The position numbers and the translations under genes are program-made. A model generated the notes under the pieces. The model searched no databases and was not told the DNA's origin. It worked only from the letters and a program-made list of their open reading frames with translations. Below, piece by piece: positions 9,568-19,133 of a stretch of DNA of 64,000 nucleotides. Source of the stretch: Pseudocolwellia sp. AS88 (GTDB lineage Bacteria; Pseudomonadota; Gammaproteobacteria; Enterobacterales; Alteromonadaceae); contig NZ_JAUPEC010000002.1 of NCBI RefSeq assembly GCF_030551755.1, positions 244,618-308,617 on the forward strand, given 5' to 3'. Every line of letters begins with the position of its first letter. The stretch's first letter is position 1.

Positions 9568-9589
9568 CAGGTATATTCAAAGCTTTCTG

Positions 9590-10828
9590 TTATTCTAGAA
9601 ATGCACTTTTAAAGAATTTCGTAAAGTCTAAATTAAACTCTTCAGGTTTAACGCATGACTCTATTTGATCGTTATACTTAGGCTTACTTAAATCAATCTC
9701 TTCCATTGAGATCACCTGATTCAAACGAGTGTTATAAAATACTCGAACAAAAGGTTGTAGTGGTTTGTTTTTATTGAGTTTGCTAATTAAGCCTACCTTT
9801 CCACTATTTAATTTTACTAGCGTACCGATAGGATAAAGACCTAAGCATTGGATAAACTGCTCTACTAACTTTTTGTCAAAAGCACTTGGTGACTCGCTGA
9901 TCAGTATTTTAAAGGCTTTGATAGGGTGCATACCTGCTTTATAAACTCTTTCTGCTGTCATAGCATCATAACAATCAGCTATGGCTATCATGCGGCTGTA
10001 TTGAGATATTTGTCCTGCGGTTAATCCGTAAGGGTAGCCTTTTCCATCTAAGCGTTCATGATGTTCTTTTACTACCATCATTGATGTTTCAGGAATGTTA
10101 GGTGTATCTTCAAGTATTTTTACACCTAACATGACATGTGTTTTCATTATTGTGTATTCTTCGTCGGTAAACTTTCCTGGCTTTTGCAGCACTTTATCAG
10201 GTATTAGTGTTTTACCAATATCATGCAAGAAAGCACCTAAAGCTAAATCTTCCATTGTTTTTCGTTCTATTTTCATATGTTTGCAAAATATGGTCATTAA
10301 AATAGAAACGTTTAGCGAATGCTCTACTAAGTAATCATCTTTTACTCTTAAACGCGACATACACGAAAGAGCATCTTGATTACGGAAAATTGAGTCGACA
10401 ATAGCATCTGTACTTTCCTGTACAGACTCCAAATCAATTGCTTTATCTTGAGTTATATCGTGCAATATCTTCTTTTGCAGAACTTTTGCATTATTGTAAA
10501 GCTGTTCGGCTTTTTTCATTTCGCTATCTAAAGAGGCTGTGGAAGTTATTTCTTCAGCTTCTTGAGTTGCAGAGTCTGAAGAAGGCAGAGTGTTTTTTTC
10601 TTTTTCTTCACTTTGTTTAGTTCTTGTTGGATCGATATCGACAAACGTCACATTCGACTTTTTAAGTTGTTGGATGCTTGCCGTTTTTAATATATAACCT
10701 TCAGATTTTATATTTACTGATTTATTTTTAGTATAAATAGATAAAACATACATACCTACTCTTAATTCTGATAGAGATATCTTTTGTGTTTTTACAATTT
10801 TAGACTCTGAAGCTGTTGAATTCGACAT
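9590..10828 (-). CDS. HD-GYP c-di-GMP phosphodiesterase
   Basis: A 412-residue cytosolic protein predicted to hydrolyse c-di-GMP. The N-terminus (about 17-70; KISLSELRVGMYVLSI) matches the DUF3391 domain often found before HD-GYP. The HD-GYP domain (about 165-345) has the metal-binding HDIGK, a conserved downstream His (MKTHVMLG) and the defining signature HHERLDGKGYP, with IADCYDAMTAER after it. All key motifs look intact. A PilZ-like or beta-rich tail follows. The AGGAA ribosome-binding site fits the ATG. It is divergent from the lipoprotein operon starting at 11065. The input signal is unknown. Confidence 0.95.
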   Translation of the reverse strand: MSNSTASESKIVKTQKISLSELRVGMYVLSIYTKNKSVNIKSEGYILKTASIQQLKKSNVTFVDIDPTRTKQSEEKEKNTLPSSDSATQEAEEITSTASLDSEMKKAEQLYNNAKVLQKKILHDITQDKAIDLESVQESTDAIVDSIFRNQDALSCMSRLRVKDDYLVEHSLNVSILMTIFCKHMKIERKTMEDLALGAFLHDIGKTLIPDKVLQKPGKFTDEEYTIMKTHVMLGVKILEDTPNIPETSMMVVKEHHERLDGKGYPYGLTAGQISQYSRMIAIADCYDAMTAERVYKAGMHPIKAFKILISESPSAFDKKLVEQFIQCLGLYPIGTLVKLNSGKVGLISKLNKNKPLQPFVRVFYNTRLNQVISMEEIDLSKPKYNDQIESCVKPEEFNLDFTKFFKSAFLE

Positions 10829-11064
10829 GAAGTTCCTAAGAAATAATGTAGAGTTTTTTATTGGAATTATTAAGTGACTCTCAATAAAAGTAGTCCTTTT
10901 TTATAGATCTGTAAATGTTTAATTGGTTTATTAATAAAGCAGGTTAACAATTTTTAATTTTTTGTTATCACTAAGTTAAACTTTGGGTGATGAACAATTA
11001 ATTGCCTGTTAATTGATACTTTCTTAATAGATAATAAAGGGAAATTTATTTAAGGAAAAATATT

Positions 11065-11745
11065 ATGAAGTTATTAGGTATCAATAAATCTTGGGTATGT
11101 TTAAGCGTTTTAGTGATGACTCTTATGGGGTGTACGACTCAATCACACAGAAAAATAGAAATAGAACCAGTACAAGCTGTTAATCAAATCTATACCGGTG
11201 TTAAGTCTACTCTGGTTATTGGTCAATTTAATAATCGCTCTAATTACATGCAGGGATTGTTTTCTAGCAATACTGATAAATTAGGTAATCAATCAAAGAC
11301 TATTTTAATGGCTCTGTTACAACAAACTAATCGTTTTAAAGTTGTTGACCGAGATAACTTAGCTCGTATGAAAGAAGAAGCCAAATTATTGGGTGTTGAG
11401 CAAAATATTAAAGGTGCTCGATATACGATTAGCGGCGATGTTACAGAATTTGGACGTAAAGCTGTGGGCGATAGTCAGTTGTTTGGTATTTTAGGTCGAG
11501 GAAAGAGCCAAATCGCTTATGCTAAAGTTACTCTAAATGTTATTGATGTTTTAACTTCTGAAGTAGTTTACTCAACTCAAGGTGCTGGCGAATATTCTTT
11601 AAGTGAGCGTCAAGTTGTAGGTTTTGGTTCTACTGCAGGTTACGATGCAACGTTAAATGGCAAAGTTCTTGATTTTGCAATAAAAGAAACCGTAAATAAT
11701 TTAACGCGCGATATTGATTCTGGCGTTTTAGTTTTATCTGAATAA
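11065..11745 (+). CDS. CsgG/HfaB-family lipoprotein
   Basis: A 226-residue lipoprotein with lipobox LMGC (Cys23). The rest matches the CsgG fold: LVIGQFNNRS, RFKVVDRDNLARMKEE, YTISGDVTEFGRK and VTLNVIDVLTSEVVYSTQGAGEY. CsgG forms the curli secretion pore, but no curli genes are present. Instead this gene heads an operon with DUF4810 and DUF799 lipoproteins, an arrangement known from Neisseria (GNA1162/GNA1163-type antigens) and other proteobacteria. AAGGA lies 8 bases before the ATG. Role inferred: envelope assembly or transport; exact function unknown. Confidence 0.9.
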   Translation: MKLLGINKSWVCLSVLVMTLMGCTTQSHRKIEIEPVQAVNQIYTGVKSTLVIGQFNNRSNYMQGLFSSNTDKLGNQSKTILMALLQQTNRFKVVDRDNLARMKEEAKLLGVEQNIKGARYTISGDVTEFGRKAVGDSQLFGILGRGKSQIAYAKVTLNVIDVLTSEVVYSTQGAGEYSLSERQVVGFGSTAGYDATLNGKVLDFAIKETVNNLTRDIDSGVLVLSE

Positions 11746-11760
11746 CCGTTTAGGATCACT

Positions 11761-12123
11761 ATGAATAACTATTTAATAGCCAGTATTGCTGTACTGGTTT
11801 TAGCTGGATGCGCTAATAATAAATCAATGTACTACTGGGGGGAATATGAAAACTTAATCTATAAAAGTTATCGTACTCCTGGTGAGGCAACTCCTGATAT
11901 TCAGGTTATAAAATTAGAGGAAGATATTGAAAAAGCTAAAGCTAAAGGAAAAAAAATTCCGCCGGGTATCTATTCTCATCTCGGGATGATGTACGCAGCA
12001 ACAGGGAATCATTCTTTAGCTTTGGAAGCACTAGAAATGGAAAAAACATTATTTCCTGAATCTAGTGTTTTGATTGATGGAATGATCAGTCGTTCTTTAC
12101 AGTCTCCTAAGGAAGGTGAGTGA
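11761..12123 (+). CDS. DUF4810 lipoprotein
   Basis: A 120-residue lipoprotein; the signal ends at lipobox LAGC (Cys17). The mature part begins MYYWGEYENLIYKSY, typical of DUF4810. A TPR-like helical pair (IYSHLGMMYAATGNHSLALEALEMEKTLFP, split by turns) follows, suggesting a scaffolding role. It starts 15 bases after the CsgG-like gene, and its stop overlaps the ribosome-binding region of the DUF799 gene, so the three genes are one operon. Confidence 0.88.
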   Translation: MNNYLIASIAVLVLAGCANNKSMYYWGEYENLIYKSYRTPGEATPDIQVIKLEEDIEKAKAKGKKIPPGIYSHLGMMYAATGNHSLALEALEMEKTLFPESSVLIDGMISRSLQSPKEGE

Positions 12124-12124
12124 T

Positions 12125-12763
12125 ATGATGTCTTATTTTAAATTTTATCCTCTGGCTTTTCTCTTCATAGCTGGTTGTGCAACAGTTCAGCCTTATAACT
12201 ACGAAGCGTTAATTAATGAAGCGCCACGTTCAATTTTAGTTATTCCACCGGTTAATAATTCTGTTGATGTGAATGCCTCTTATACTTACTTATCTACAGT
12301 TACCCAACCCTTAGCTGAGAAAGGGTACTATGTCTTTCCTGTTAGTGTTATTGATAATTTCTTAAAAGAAAATGGCTTGCCAACTCCTGCAGAAATGAAC
12401 AATATCCCATTAGATAAAATACATGAACATATTGGTGCTGATGCTGTGTTATATGTAGTTATTGAAAATTGGGGGCAAGAGTATCAAGTGCTTTCTTCTG
12501 TAACGGTGGTTCAAGGGTATGCGAAGTTAGTCTCCGTTAAAACGGGAGAATTACTTTGGGATGCGCCAATTGTAGCTCAACAAAGTTCTAATAATGGTAA
12601 TCAGGGATTAATTGGTGCTTTAGTGACTGCAGCTATTACCCAAATTGCAGGTAATGTAACTGATTACAGTCCAGCTGTATCTCGACTAGCTAATAATGTA
12701 GCTTTTAATTCAGCTAAAAGAGGCTTGCTTAACGGTCCTTATAAATTAAAGACTGAGAAGTAA
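12125..12763 (+). CDS. DUF799 (GNA1162-like) lipoprotein
   Basis: A 212-residue lipoprotein with lipobox IAGC (Cys18 from this start). The body fits the DUF799 family: RSILVIPPVNNSVDV, a conserved GYYVFPV segment and GADAVLYVVIENWGQEY. Neisseria GNA1162 has a TolB-like N-terminal fold. I prefer ATG 12125 because AAGGTGAG sits directly upstream; a GTG at 12116 would overlap the previous stop by 8 bases. It is the third gene of the lipoprotein operon and is followed by a strong terminator. The complex probably sits on the periplasmic face of the outer membrane. Confidence 0.88.
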   Translation: MMSYFKFYPLAFLFIAGCATVQPYNYEALINEAPRSILVIPPVNNSVDVNASYTYLSTVTQPLAEKGYYVFPVSVIDNFLKENGLPTPAEMNNIPLDKIHEHIGADAVLYVVIENWGQEYQVLSSVTVVQGYAKLVSVKTGELLWDAPIVAQQSSNNGNQGLIGALVTAAITQIAGNVTDYSPAVSRLANNVAFNSAKRGLLNGPYKLKTEK

Positions 12764-12785
12764 CTCTAGTTGAAAAGCTGTTACA

Positions 12786-12820
12786 AAAAAGCCGTGATAT
12801 TTTACATATCACGGCTTTTT
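12786..12820. terminator. Strong bidirectional terminator
   Basis: A 15-bp stem (12786-12800 and 12806-12820) around TTTAC with core GCCGTGATAT. Five-base A and T runs at the foot serve both strands. It separates the lipoprotein operon from the convergent leuD. Confidence 0.93.
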
Positions 12821-12850
12821 ATTTTTAGATATTTAATTCAGATTCAGACT

Positions 12851-13447
12851 TCATGCCCAGCTTGGACGCTTAGACTCAAAATCTTCAATCATATCTATTT
12901 TATTCAATGTCCAACCAACACTATCTACACCTTCAGCTAAACAATATTTATGAAATGTATTCATCTGAAAGTTAAAAGTTAAGTCACCACATGAAACACT
13001 TTGGCTAGGTAAATCAACTGTGATATTTATGTCGTTAGCTTCAGCTGCTTCGAATAATTGTTGCACTTCTTCATCAGTCAATTTAACCGGTACAATACCA
13101 ATATTAATGCAGTTACCGTAGAATATATCAGCAAAACTTGGTGCGATAATTACATCAAAACCAAACTCTTGTAATGCCCATGGAGCATGTTCACGACTTG
13201 AACCACAACCAAAGTTTTCGCGTGTTAATAAAACACTCGCACCTTTATATTTTGGATAATTTAAAACAAAGTCTGGGTTTTCTTGTGTGCCATTATTATC
13301 TAAGTAGCGCCAGTCATTAAATAAATGCTGACCAAAACCTACACGTTCTGTTTTTTGTAAAAACTGTTTAGGGATGATTTGGTCTGTATCAACGTTAGCC
13401 ATATCTAACGGAGCAACTAAACCTGTATGAGATGTAAATTTTTCCAT
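12851..13447 (-). CDS. leuD: 3-isopropylmalate dehydratase, small subunit
   Basis: Small subunit of isopropylmalate isomerase, which with LeuC interconverts 2- and 3-isopropylmalate. The 198 residues are the normal length. It has the aconitase swivel-domain motifs [25 protein letters not shown] and [14 protein letters not shown]. It is the last gene of the leu operon, 9 bases after leuC. Cytosolic heterodimer. Confidence 0.98.
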   Translation of the reverse strand: MEKFTSHTGLVAPLDMANVDTDQIIPKQFLQKTERVGFGQHLFNDWRYLDNNGTQENPDFVLNYPKYKGASVLLTRENFGCGSSREHAPWALQEFGFDVIIAPSFADIFYGNCINIGIVPVKLTDEEVQQLFEAAEANDINITVDLPSQSVSCGDLTFNFQMNTFHKYCLAEGVDSVGWTLNKIDMIEDFESKRPSWA

Positions 13448-13456
13448 TACTTGCTC

Positions 13457-14875
13457 CTATTTATTGTTAGCATTAAGGTCTACAAAGCGACCTTCAATTG
13501 CGGCAGCAGCTGCAACTTCTGGACTGACTAAATGAGTACGGCTATCACGACCTTGACGGCCTTCAAAGTTACGGTTTGATGTAGAAGCACAACGATCACC
13601 AGGCTCTAAACGGTCATCATTCATACCTAAACACATAGAACAACCAGGTAGACGCCATTCAAAACCAGCATCGATAAATATTTGTGATAAACCTTCTTCT
13701 TCAGCTTGAGCTTTTACACGATAAGAACCCGGTACAACAATAGCATCAACAGTATCTAATACTTTCATACCTTGCTTGGTATAGTCGCTTACAATACTAG
13801 CAGCGGCACGTAAGTCTTCAATTCGTGAGTTAGTACAAGAACCAATAAAAACTTTATTAACCGTAACATCAGTTAATTTAGTACCAGCAGTTAATCCCAT
13901 ATATTTTAAAGCTTTAACACATGAGTCTTTTTCAACAGGGTCTGTAAAATCGTCTGGAGATGGAACAACTGAATCGATAGAAGTTACTTGGCCTGGCGTT
14001 GTACCCCAAGTCATTTGTGATTTAATATCTTCACCTTTTAAGGTTAATACATGATCAAAACTTGCACCGTCGTCAGTTTTTAATGTTTTCCAGTAGGCTA
14101 CAGCAGCATCCCAGTCGTCTAACTTAGGTGCATATTCTTTATGCTGTAAGTAATCAAAAGTTGTTTGGTCAGGAGCAATAAGACCAGCTTTAGCTCCAAA
14201 TTCAATACTCATGTTACAAATAGTCATACGTTCTTCCATGGTTAATGCTTCAATAGCATCACCACAGTATTCAACAACATAACCTGTTGCACCAGCCGAA
14301 CCTGTTTTTCCGATAATTGCTAAAATAATATCTTTAGCGCTAATCCCTTTACCTACTTTACCTGTTACTTCAATTTTCATGCTTTTTGCACGACTTTGAC
14401 GTAGTGTTTGAGTAGCTAATACATGTTCTACTTCTGAAGTACCAATACCAAAAGCTAATGCGCCAAATGCACCATGTGTTGCCGTATGAGAATCACCACA
14501 TACAATAATTTGACCAGGTTGAGTAATACCCAGCTCAGGCCCCATTACATGAACAATACCTTGGTTCTTATGACCCATGCCAAAAAGCTTGATACCAAAT
14601 TCTTTACAGTTTTCTTCTAAAGTACGTAACTGGTTAGCAGCACCAGGACCTGCAGCATCAATATCAGCTTTACGTGTTGATATGTTGTGATCCATTGTTG
14701 CTATTGTTTGTTGTGGACGACGAACCACACGGTTATGAAACTTTAAGTTAGCAAACGCTTGTGGAGTAGTAACTTCATGAATTAAATGACGATCTACGTA
14801 TAAAAGTGGTGTTTCACCTTCTTTGCTCTCAACTAAATGTTGAAAATATAATTTTTCGTATAAAGTAGTTGCCAT
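13457..14875 (-). CDS. leuC: 3-isopropylmalate dehydratase, large subunit
   Basis: Large, [4Fe-4S]-bearing subunit of isopropylmalate isomerase. The 472 residues start [15 protein letters not shown]. Cluster ligands are seen in FIGSCTNSR and in GCSMCLGMN. Other aconitase-family signatures include [14 protein letters not shown] and [12 protein letters not shown]. It starts 2 bases after the leuB stop, implying translational coupling in leuABCD. Confidence 0.98.
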   Translation of the reverse strand: MATTLYEKLYFQHLVESKEGETPLLYVDRHLIHEVTTPQAFANLKFHNRVVRRPQQTIATMDHNISTRKADIDAAGPGAANQLRTLEENCKEFGIKLFGMGHKNQGIVHVMGPELGITQPGQIIVCGDSHTATHGAFGALAFGIGTSEVEHVLATQTLRQSRAKSMKIEVTGKVGKGISAKDIILAIIGKTGSAGATGYVVEYCGDAIEALTMEERMTICNMSIEFGAKAGLIAPDQTTFDYLQHKEYAPKLDDWDAAVAYWKTLKTDDGASFDHVLTLKGEDIKSQMTWGTTPGQVTSIDSVVPSPDDFTDPVEKDSCVKALKYMGLTAGTKLTDVTVNKVFIGSCTNSRIEDLRAAASIVSDYTKQGMKVLDTVDAIVVPGSYRVKAQAEEEGLSQIFIDAGFEWRLPGCSMCLGMNDDRLEPGDRCASTSNRNFEGRQGRDSRTHLVSPEVAAAAAIEGRFVDLNANNK

Positions 14876-14877
14876 GA

Positions 14878-15975
<1,098 letters not shown>

Positions 15976-16084
15976 TTATCTTCTCTCTTAAGTGTTACTT
16001 AACTTTGAACCTAGCCAACATTCAACTTATTTATATTCAATGTCTTTTGTAAGTTCGCCTTCATTACGTAATATTTATCTTTTA

Positions 16085-17635
16085 TTATTTATTTGCTTTA
16101 CGCTCTTCACGTAGCGCGGCAATGTGTTTTGCGCGTTGAATGGCATTTAATGCCGACACAAATGCTTGGCCAGATGCTTCAATTACGTCAGTAGCAATAC
16201 CATAGCCATGAAAGTTACGTTCTTGCCATTTTACAACTAAATTTGCTACACCTAGACCGTCTTCACCTGCGCCTTTATTTGATATTTTATAATCAGCAAC
16301 CTGAATCTCATCATCTACCGCTTTTTTAATAGCTTGGTATAGTGCATCAACAGGGCCATTACCCGTAGCAGATTCAGTTTGAATATTACCGCCAACATTT
16401 AATTTAACGCCAGCCGTTGCAAACTCACCACTGCCAGATTGAACGTTAATATCAATTATTTGATAATGTTCTTCATTGTCTTGTTGCTGAATGTTAAATA
16501 ATAAAGCTTCTAAATCATCATCAAACACTTGACCTTTTTTATCAGCTAACTTTAAGAAATCTTCATATAAAGCTTCAATATCGAAATCATCTTCGTTGTA
16601 ACCTAAAGTTTCCATTCTATGCTTGATAACATGACGGCCACTTCGTGAAGTTAAGTTCAATTTTGTTTTACTAATACCGACACTTTCAGGTGTCATAATC
16701 TCGTATGTGTTTGATGCTTTAAGCATACCATCTTGATGAATACCTGAGGAATGACTAAAAGCATTGCTTCCTACAATTGCTTTGTTTGGTTGTATTGGCA
16801 TATTACATAAATGGCTTACAAGCTTTGAAGTACGGGCGATTTCTTGATGATTAATATTTGTGTGAACATTCATTAAATCTTGACGAGTTTTCATGATCAT
16901 CGCGATTTCTTCTAATGAACAATTACCTGCGCGTTCACCAATACCGTTAACGGTACATTCAATTTGTCTAGCACCTGCTTGAACTGCTGATATAGAGTTA
17001 GCTACAGCTAAACCTAAATCGTTATGACAATGCACTGAAATAACCGCTTGATCGATATTTGGTACACGATTAAATAGTTGCGTAATAATGCCACCAAATT
17101 CATTAGGTAATGTATAACCAACAGTATCAGGAATATTAATAGTTGATGCGCCTGCTTTAATCGCATTTTCAACCATACGACATAAATTATCGATTGGTGT
17201 ACGACCTGCGTCTTCACATGAAAATTCAACATCATCAGTAAGATTACGGGCAAATTTGATTGCATGTAATGCCATGGCTTCAACGTCATCAAAACCTTTA
17301 CGTAATTTTTGTTGTACATGAACATCAGAGGTAGAAATAAAAGTATGAATTCTGAATTGTTCTGCAACGCTCATTGAATCTGCACAGGCTTGTATGTCGC
17401 CTTCTACAGCACGAGATAAACCACATACAATTGAGTTCTTAACAGTACGAGCAATTTCTTGCACTGAGTGGAAATCACCAGGTGAAGATACCGGGAAACC
17501 CGCTTCAATAATATCTACACCAAGACGCTCAATTGCTTGTGCGATTTGAATTTTTTCGTTTACAGATAAACTAGCCGTTAAAGCCTGCTCACCGTCTCTT
17601 AAGGTGGTATCAAATATTATTACTTTATCATTCAT
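16085..17635 (-). CDS. leuA: 2-isopropylmalate synthase
   Basis: Condenses acetyl-CoA with 2-oxoisovalerate, the committed step of leucine synthesis. The 516 residues fit the long form. The TIM barrel starts [13 protein letters not shown] and contains [15 protein letters not shown] with metal-binding histidines and NGIGERAGN. The C-terminal regulatory domain (about 385-516), where leucine binds for feedback inhibition, is present. I chose ATG 17635 because AAGGA lies 7 bases upstream; an in-frame ATG at 17677 would start inside the attenuator T-run. Expression is likely controlled by the attenuator just upstream. Confidence 0.97.
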   Translation of the reverse strand: MNDKVIIFDTTLRDGEQALTASLSVNEKIQIAQAIERLGVDIIEAGFPVSSPGDFHSVQEIARTVKNSIVCGLSRAVEGDIQACADSMSVAEQFRIHTFISTSDVHVQQKLRKGFDDVEAMALHAIKFARNLTDDVEFSCEDAGRTPIDNLCRMVENAIKAGASTINIPDTVGYTLPNEFGGIITQLFNRVPNIDQAVISVHCHNDLGLAVANSISAVQAGARQIECTVNGIGERAGNCSLEEIAMIMKTRQDLMNVHTNINHQEIARTSKLVSHLCNMPIQPNKAIVGSNAFSHSSGIHQDGMLKASNTYEIMTPESVGISKTKLNLTSRSGRHVIKHRMETLGYNEDDFDIEALYEDFLKLADKKGQVFDDDLEALLFNIQQQDNEEHYQIIDINVQSGSGEFATAGVKLNVGGNIQTESATGNGPVDALYQAIKKAVDDEIQVADYKISNKGAGEDGLGVANLVVKWQERNFHGYGIATDVIEASGQAFVSALNAIQRAKHIAALREERKANK

Positions 17636-17675
17636 GGTTATGTCCTTAGCGGTTTTAAACTTACTATACGCAGGC

Positions 17676-17707
17676 AAAAAAAAACCCGCGAATTATAGCG
17701 CGGGTTT
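17676..17707 (-). terminator. leu operon attenuator terminator
   Basis: On the minus strand AAACCCGCG (17707-17699) pairs with CGCGGGTTT (17690-17682) around CTATAATT, followed by a run of nine T (17684-17676). It sits between the leucine-rich leader peptide and leuA, so it is a transcription attenuator and not an operon end. Confidence 0.92.
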
Positions 17708-17728
17708 GATATTTATTCTTTATAAATT

Positions 17729-17806
17729 TTAAACAATAATAGACCATCCGCGTATTTTAAATACGAGGAGGAGTAAGCTGTTTAATGTGAAATTTATATT
17801 TTGCAT
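17729..17806 (-). CDS. leuL: leu operon leader peptide
   Basis: A 25-codon minus-strand frame starting ATG at 17806 and ending TAA at 17729. It encodes MQNINFTLNSLLLLVFKIRG followed by WSIIV. Residues 11-14 are four consecutive leucines, three of them CTC, a codon otherwise scarce in this AT-rich genome. The frame ends about 22 bases before the attenuator stem. In E. coli leuL a similar Leu4 stretch couples leucyl-tRNA supply to antitermination. Confidence 0.9.
   Translation of the reverse strand: MQNINFTLNSLLLLVFKIRGWSIIV
17748..17765 (-). promoter_or_regulatory. leu attenuator: leader hairpin and antiterminator arm
   Basis: CGTATTT/AAATACG (17751-17765) forms a leader hairpin just after the leucine codons. 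Its 3' arm runs into CGCGG (minus strand, 17752-17748), which can instead pair with CCGCG in the 5' arm of the terminator stem. A ribosome stalled at the leucine codons would mask the first arm and favour that antiterminator. The 2:3 pairing is only about 5 bp by eye, so its strength is uncertain. Confidence 0.6.
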
Positions 17807-17869
17807 GTGGCTTTTAAGAAAATCCCTTAAAATTAATACAGTTAACGAATAAATAGTTTCTATGGTCTA

Positions 17870-17899
17870 TTAGTATCAAATTTATGGCTATATAGTCAA
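17870..17899 (-). promoter_or_regulatory. Putative leu operon promoter
   Basis: On the minus strand TTGACT (17899-17894) and TACTAA (17875-17870) are separated by 18 bases. Transcription would begin near 17863, about 57 bases before the leader ATG. No regulator site is assigned. Confidence 0.45.
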
Positions 17900-18073
17900 A
17901 TACTAATTTCGTAAAATAGTTTAAAAAAGCATATATCATAACCATTCAATTAATTTGACTAAATAACAGGCTTTATTCAGTTTTATTGCTTAAGACTGAC
18001 TTAGGTTGTATAGGTAATTTTTATGCTTTACGTTAATATATGTAATTATTAACAATTAATTAAGTGTGTATCA

Positions 18074-19111
18074 GTGTCTCGTTATTTATTTTATATTTCT
18101 CAAAATTACAGTTTTGCTATATTAAGACCATTGCAAAAGGCCATTCTTGCTAGAGGAGGCGAAGCTGCTTGGTTTGTTGAAGGTGATAATGTTAATCATG
18201 AATTTTTTAATAAAGATGAGGTTTTATTGCCGAGTATTGATGCGGTTAAAGAATATAACCCTAGAGCGGTTTTTGTGCCTGGTAATGTTGTCCCTTCATT
18301 TGTCCCAGGATTAAAAGTGGGAGTATTTCATGGTTTCAATTCCGGTAAACGAAATAGAAAAGGTAAAGAAGACCATTTTAACATTCGTGGTAGTTTTGAT
18401 TTGTATTGTACACAAGGACCAAACACCACAGAAACATTTAAGATTTTAGCAGAAAAAGCGGGTTACTTTGATGTTAAAGAAACTGGTTGGCCAGCAATTG
18501 ATCCTCTCTATGAGCCACTTCTAGTTAAAAAGGAAATAGAGCGACCTACAATATTATTTTGTTCTACATTTTCTCGAAATTTAACCAGCGCTCCACATCT
18601 TTTTGAAGAAATTAAACGTTTAAGTATAACTGGGAAATACCGTTGGCTTGTTCAATTTCACCCTAAAATGCCAAAAGAGATTATTGAACAATACAAAGCT
18701 ATAGAAAGTGAGCATTTAAGCTTTGTTGAAACTGATAATGTTATTCCTCTTTTACAAGAAGCAGATCTTATGGTGTGTGATACTTCTTCAGTATTACTTA
18801 TGTTTTTATTATTAAATAAACCTGTTGTTACGTTTAATAACATATCACCTAAAGAGTATCTCATTAATATCTCTGAGCCTGAATTACTTGAAAGTTCGAT
18901 TGAACTTGGTTTAACAAAACCTAAAGGATTGATGACGAATATAGAGTCTTTTATTGAACAAACACATCCATATCAAGATGGCGGATCATCTGAAAGAGTA
19001 TTGGATGCGGTTGATGAAATATTATCACGACCTCAGAAATCAGTTAAAAAGCCCTTAAATTTATTAAGACAATTTAAAATGAGGAAGAAGCTTGGTTATT
19101 GGAAACTTTAG
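18074..19111 (+). CDS. CDP-glycerol glycerophosphotransferase-like protein
   Basis: A 345-residue protein of the CDP-glycerol:glycerophosphotransferase / GT-B superfamily, likely adding a glycerol-phosphate-type or other unit to a surface polysaccharide. Supporting motifs are GVFHGFNSGKRNRK (with the conserved His), CTQGPNTTE, TGWPAIDPL and a C-terminal LMVCDTSSVLLMFLLLNKPVVTF. No transmembrane helix is clear, so it is cytosolic or peripheral. The start is a GTG with only a weak ribosome-binding site. It converges on the Wzi-like gene, 18 bases away, consistent with a surface-glycan theme. Acceptor and donor are unknown. Confidence 0.75.
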   Translation: MSRYLFYISQNYSFAILRPLQKAILARGGEAAWFVEGDNVNHEFFNKDEVLLPSIDAVKEYNPRAVFVPGNVVPSFVPGLKVGVFHGFNSGKRNRKGKEDHFNIRGSFDLYCTQGPNTTETFKILAEKAGYFDVKETGWPAIDPLYEPLLVKKEIERPTILFCSTFSRNLTSAPHLFEEIKRLSITGKYRWLVQFHPKMPKEIIEQYKAIESEHLSFVETDNVIPLLQEADLMVCDTSSVLLMFLLLNKPVVTFNNISPKEYLINISEPELLESSIELGLTKPKGLMTNIESFIEQTHPYQDGGSSERVLDAVDEILSRPQKSVKKPLNLLRQFKMRKKLGYWKL

Positions 19112-19133
19112 TAAGCTAATACGCTTAGCTTAC
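19111..19133. terminator. Hairpin overlapping two convergent stop codons
   Basis: A perfect 9-bp stem GTAAGCTAA/TTAGCTTAC around TACGC, spanning both gene ends. There is no T-run on either strand, so termination is only a guess. Confidence 0.35.

Noticed and set aside
16085..17635. CRISPR array or tRNA gene anywhere in the window
   Set aside because: No regularly spaced direct repeats and no cloverleaf or T-loop consensus were noticed on either strand.
17737..17872. Long-range RNA pairing between TAATAGACCAT and ATGGTCTATTA in the leu leader
   Set aside because: The upstream arm overlaps the -10 box and predicted start site, so it would mostly be absent from the transcript; kept only as a remark.
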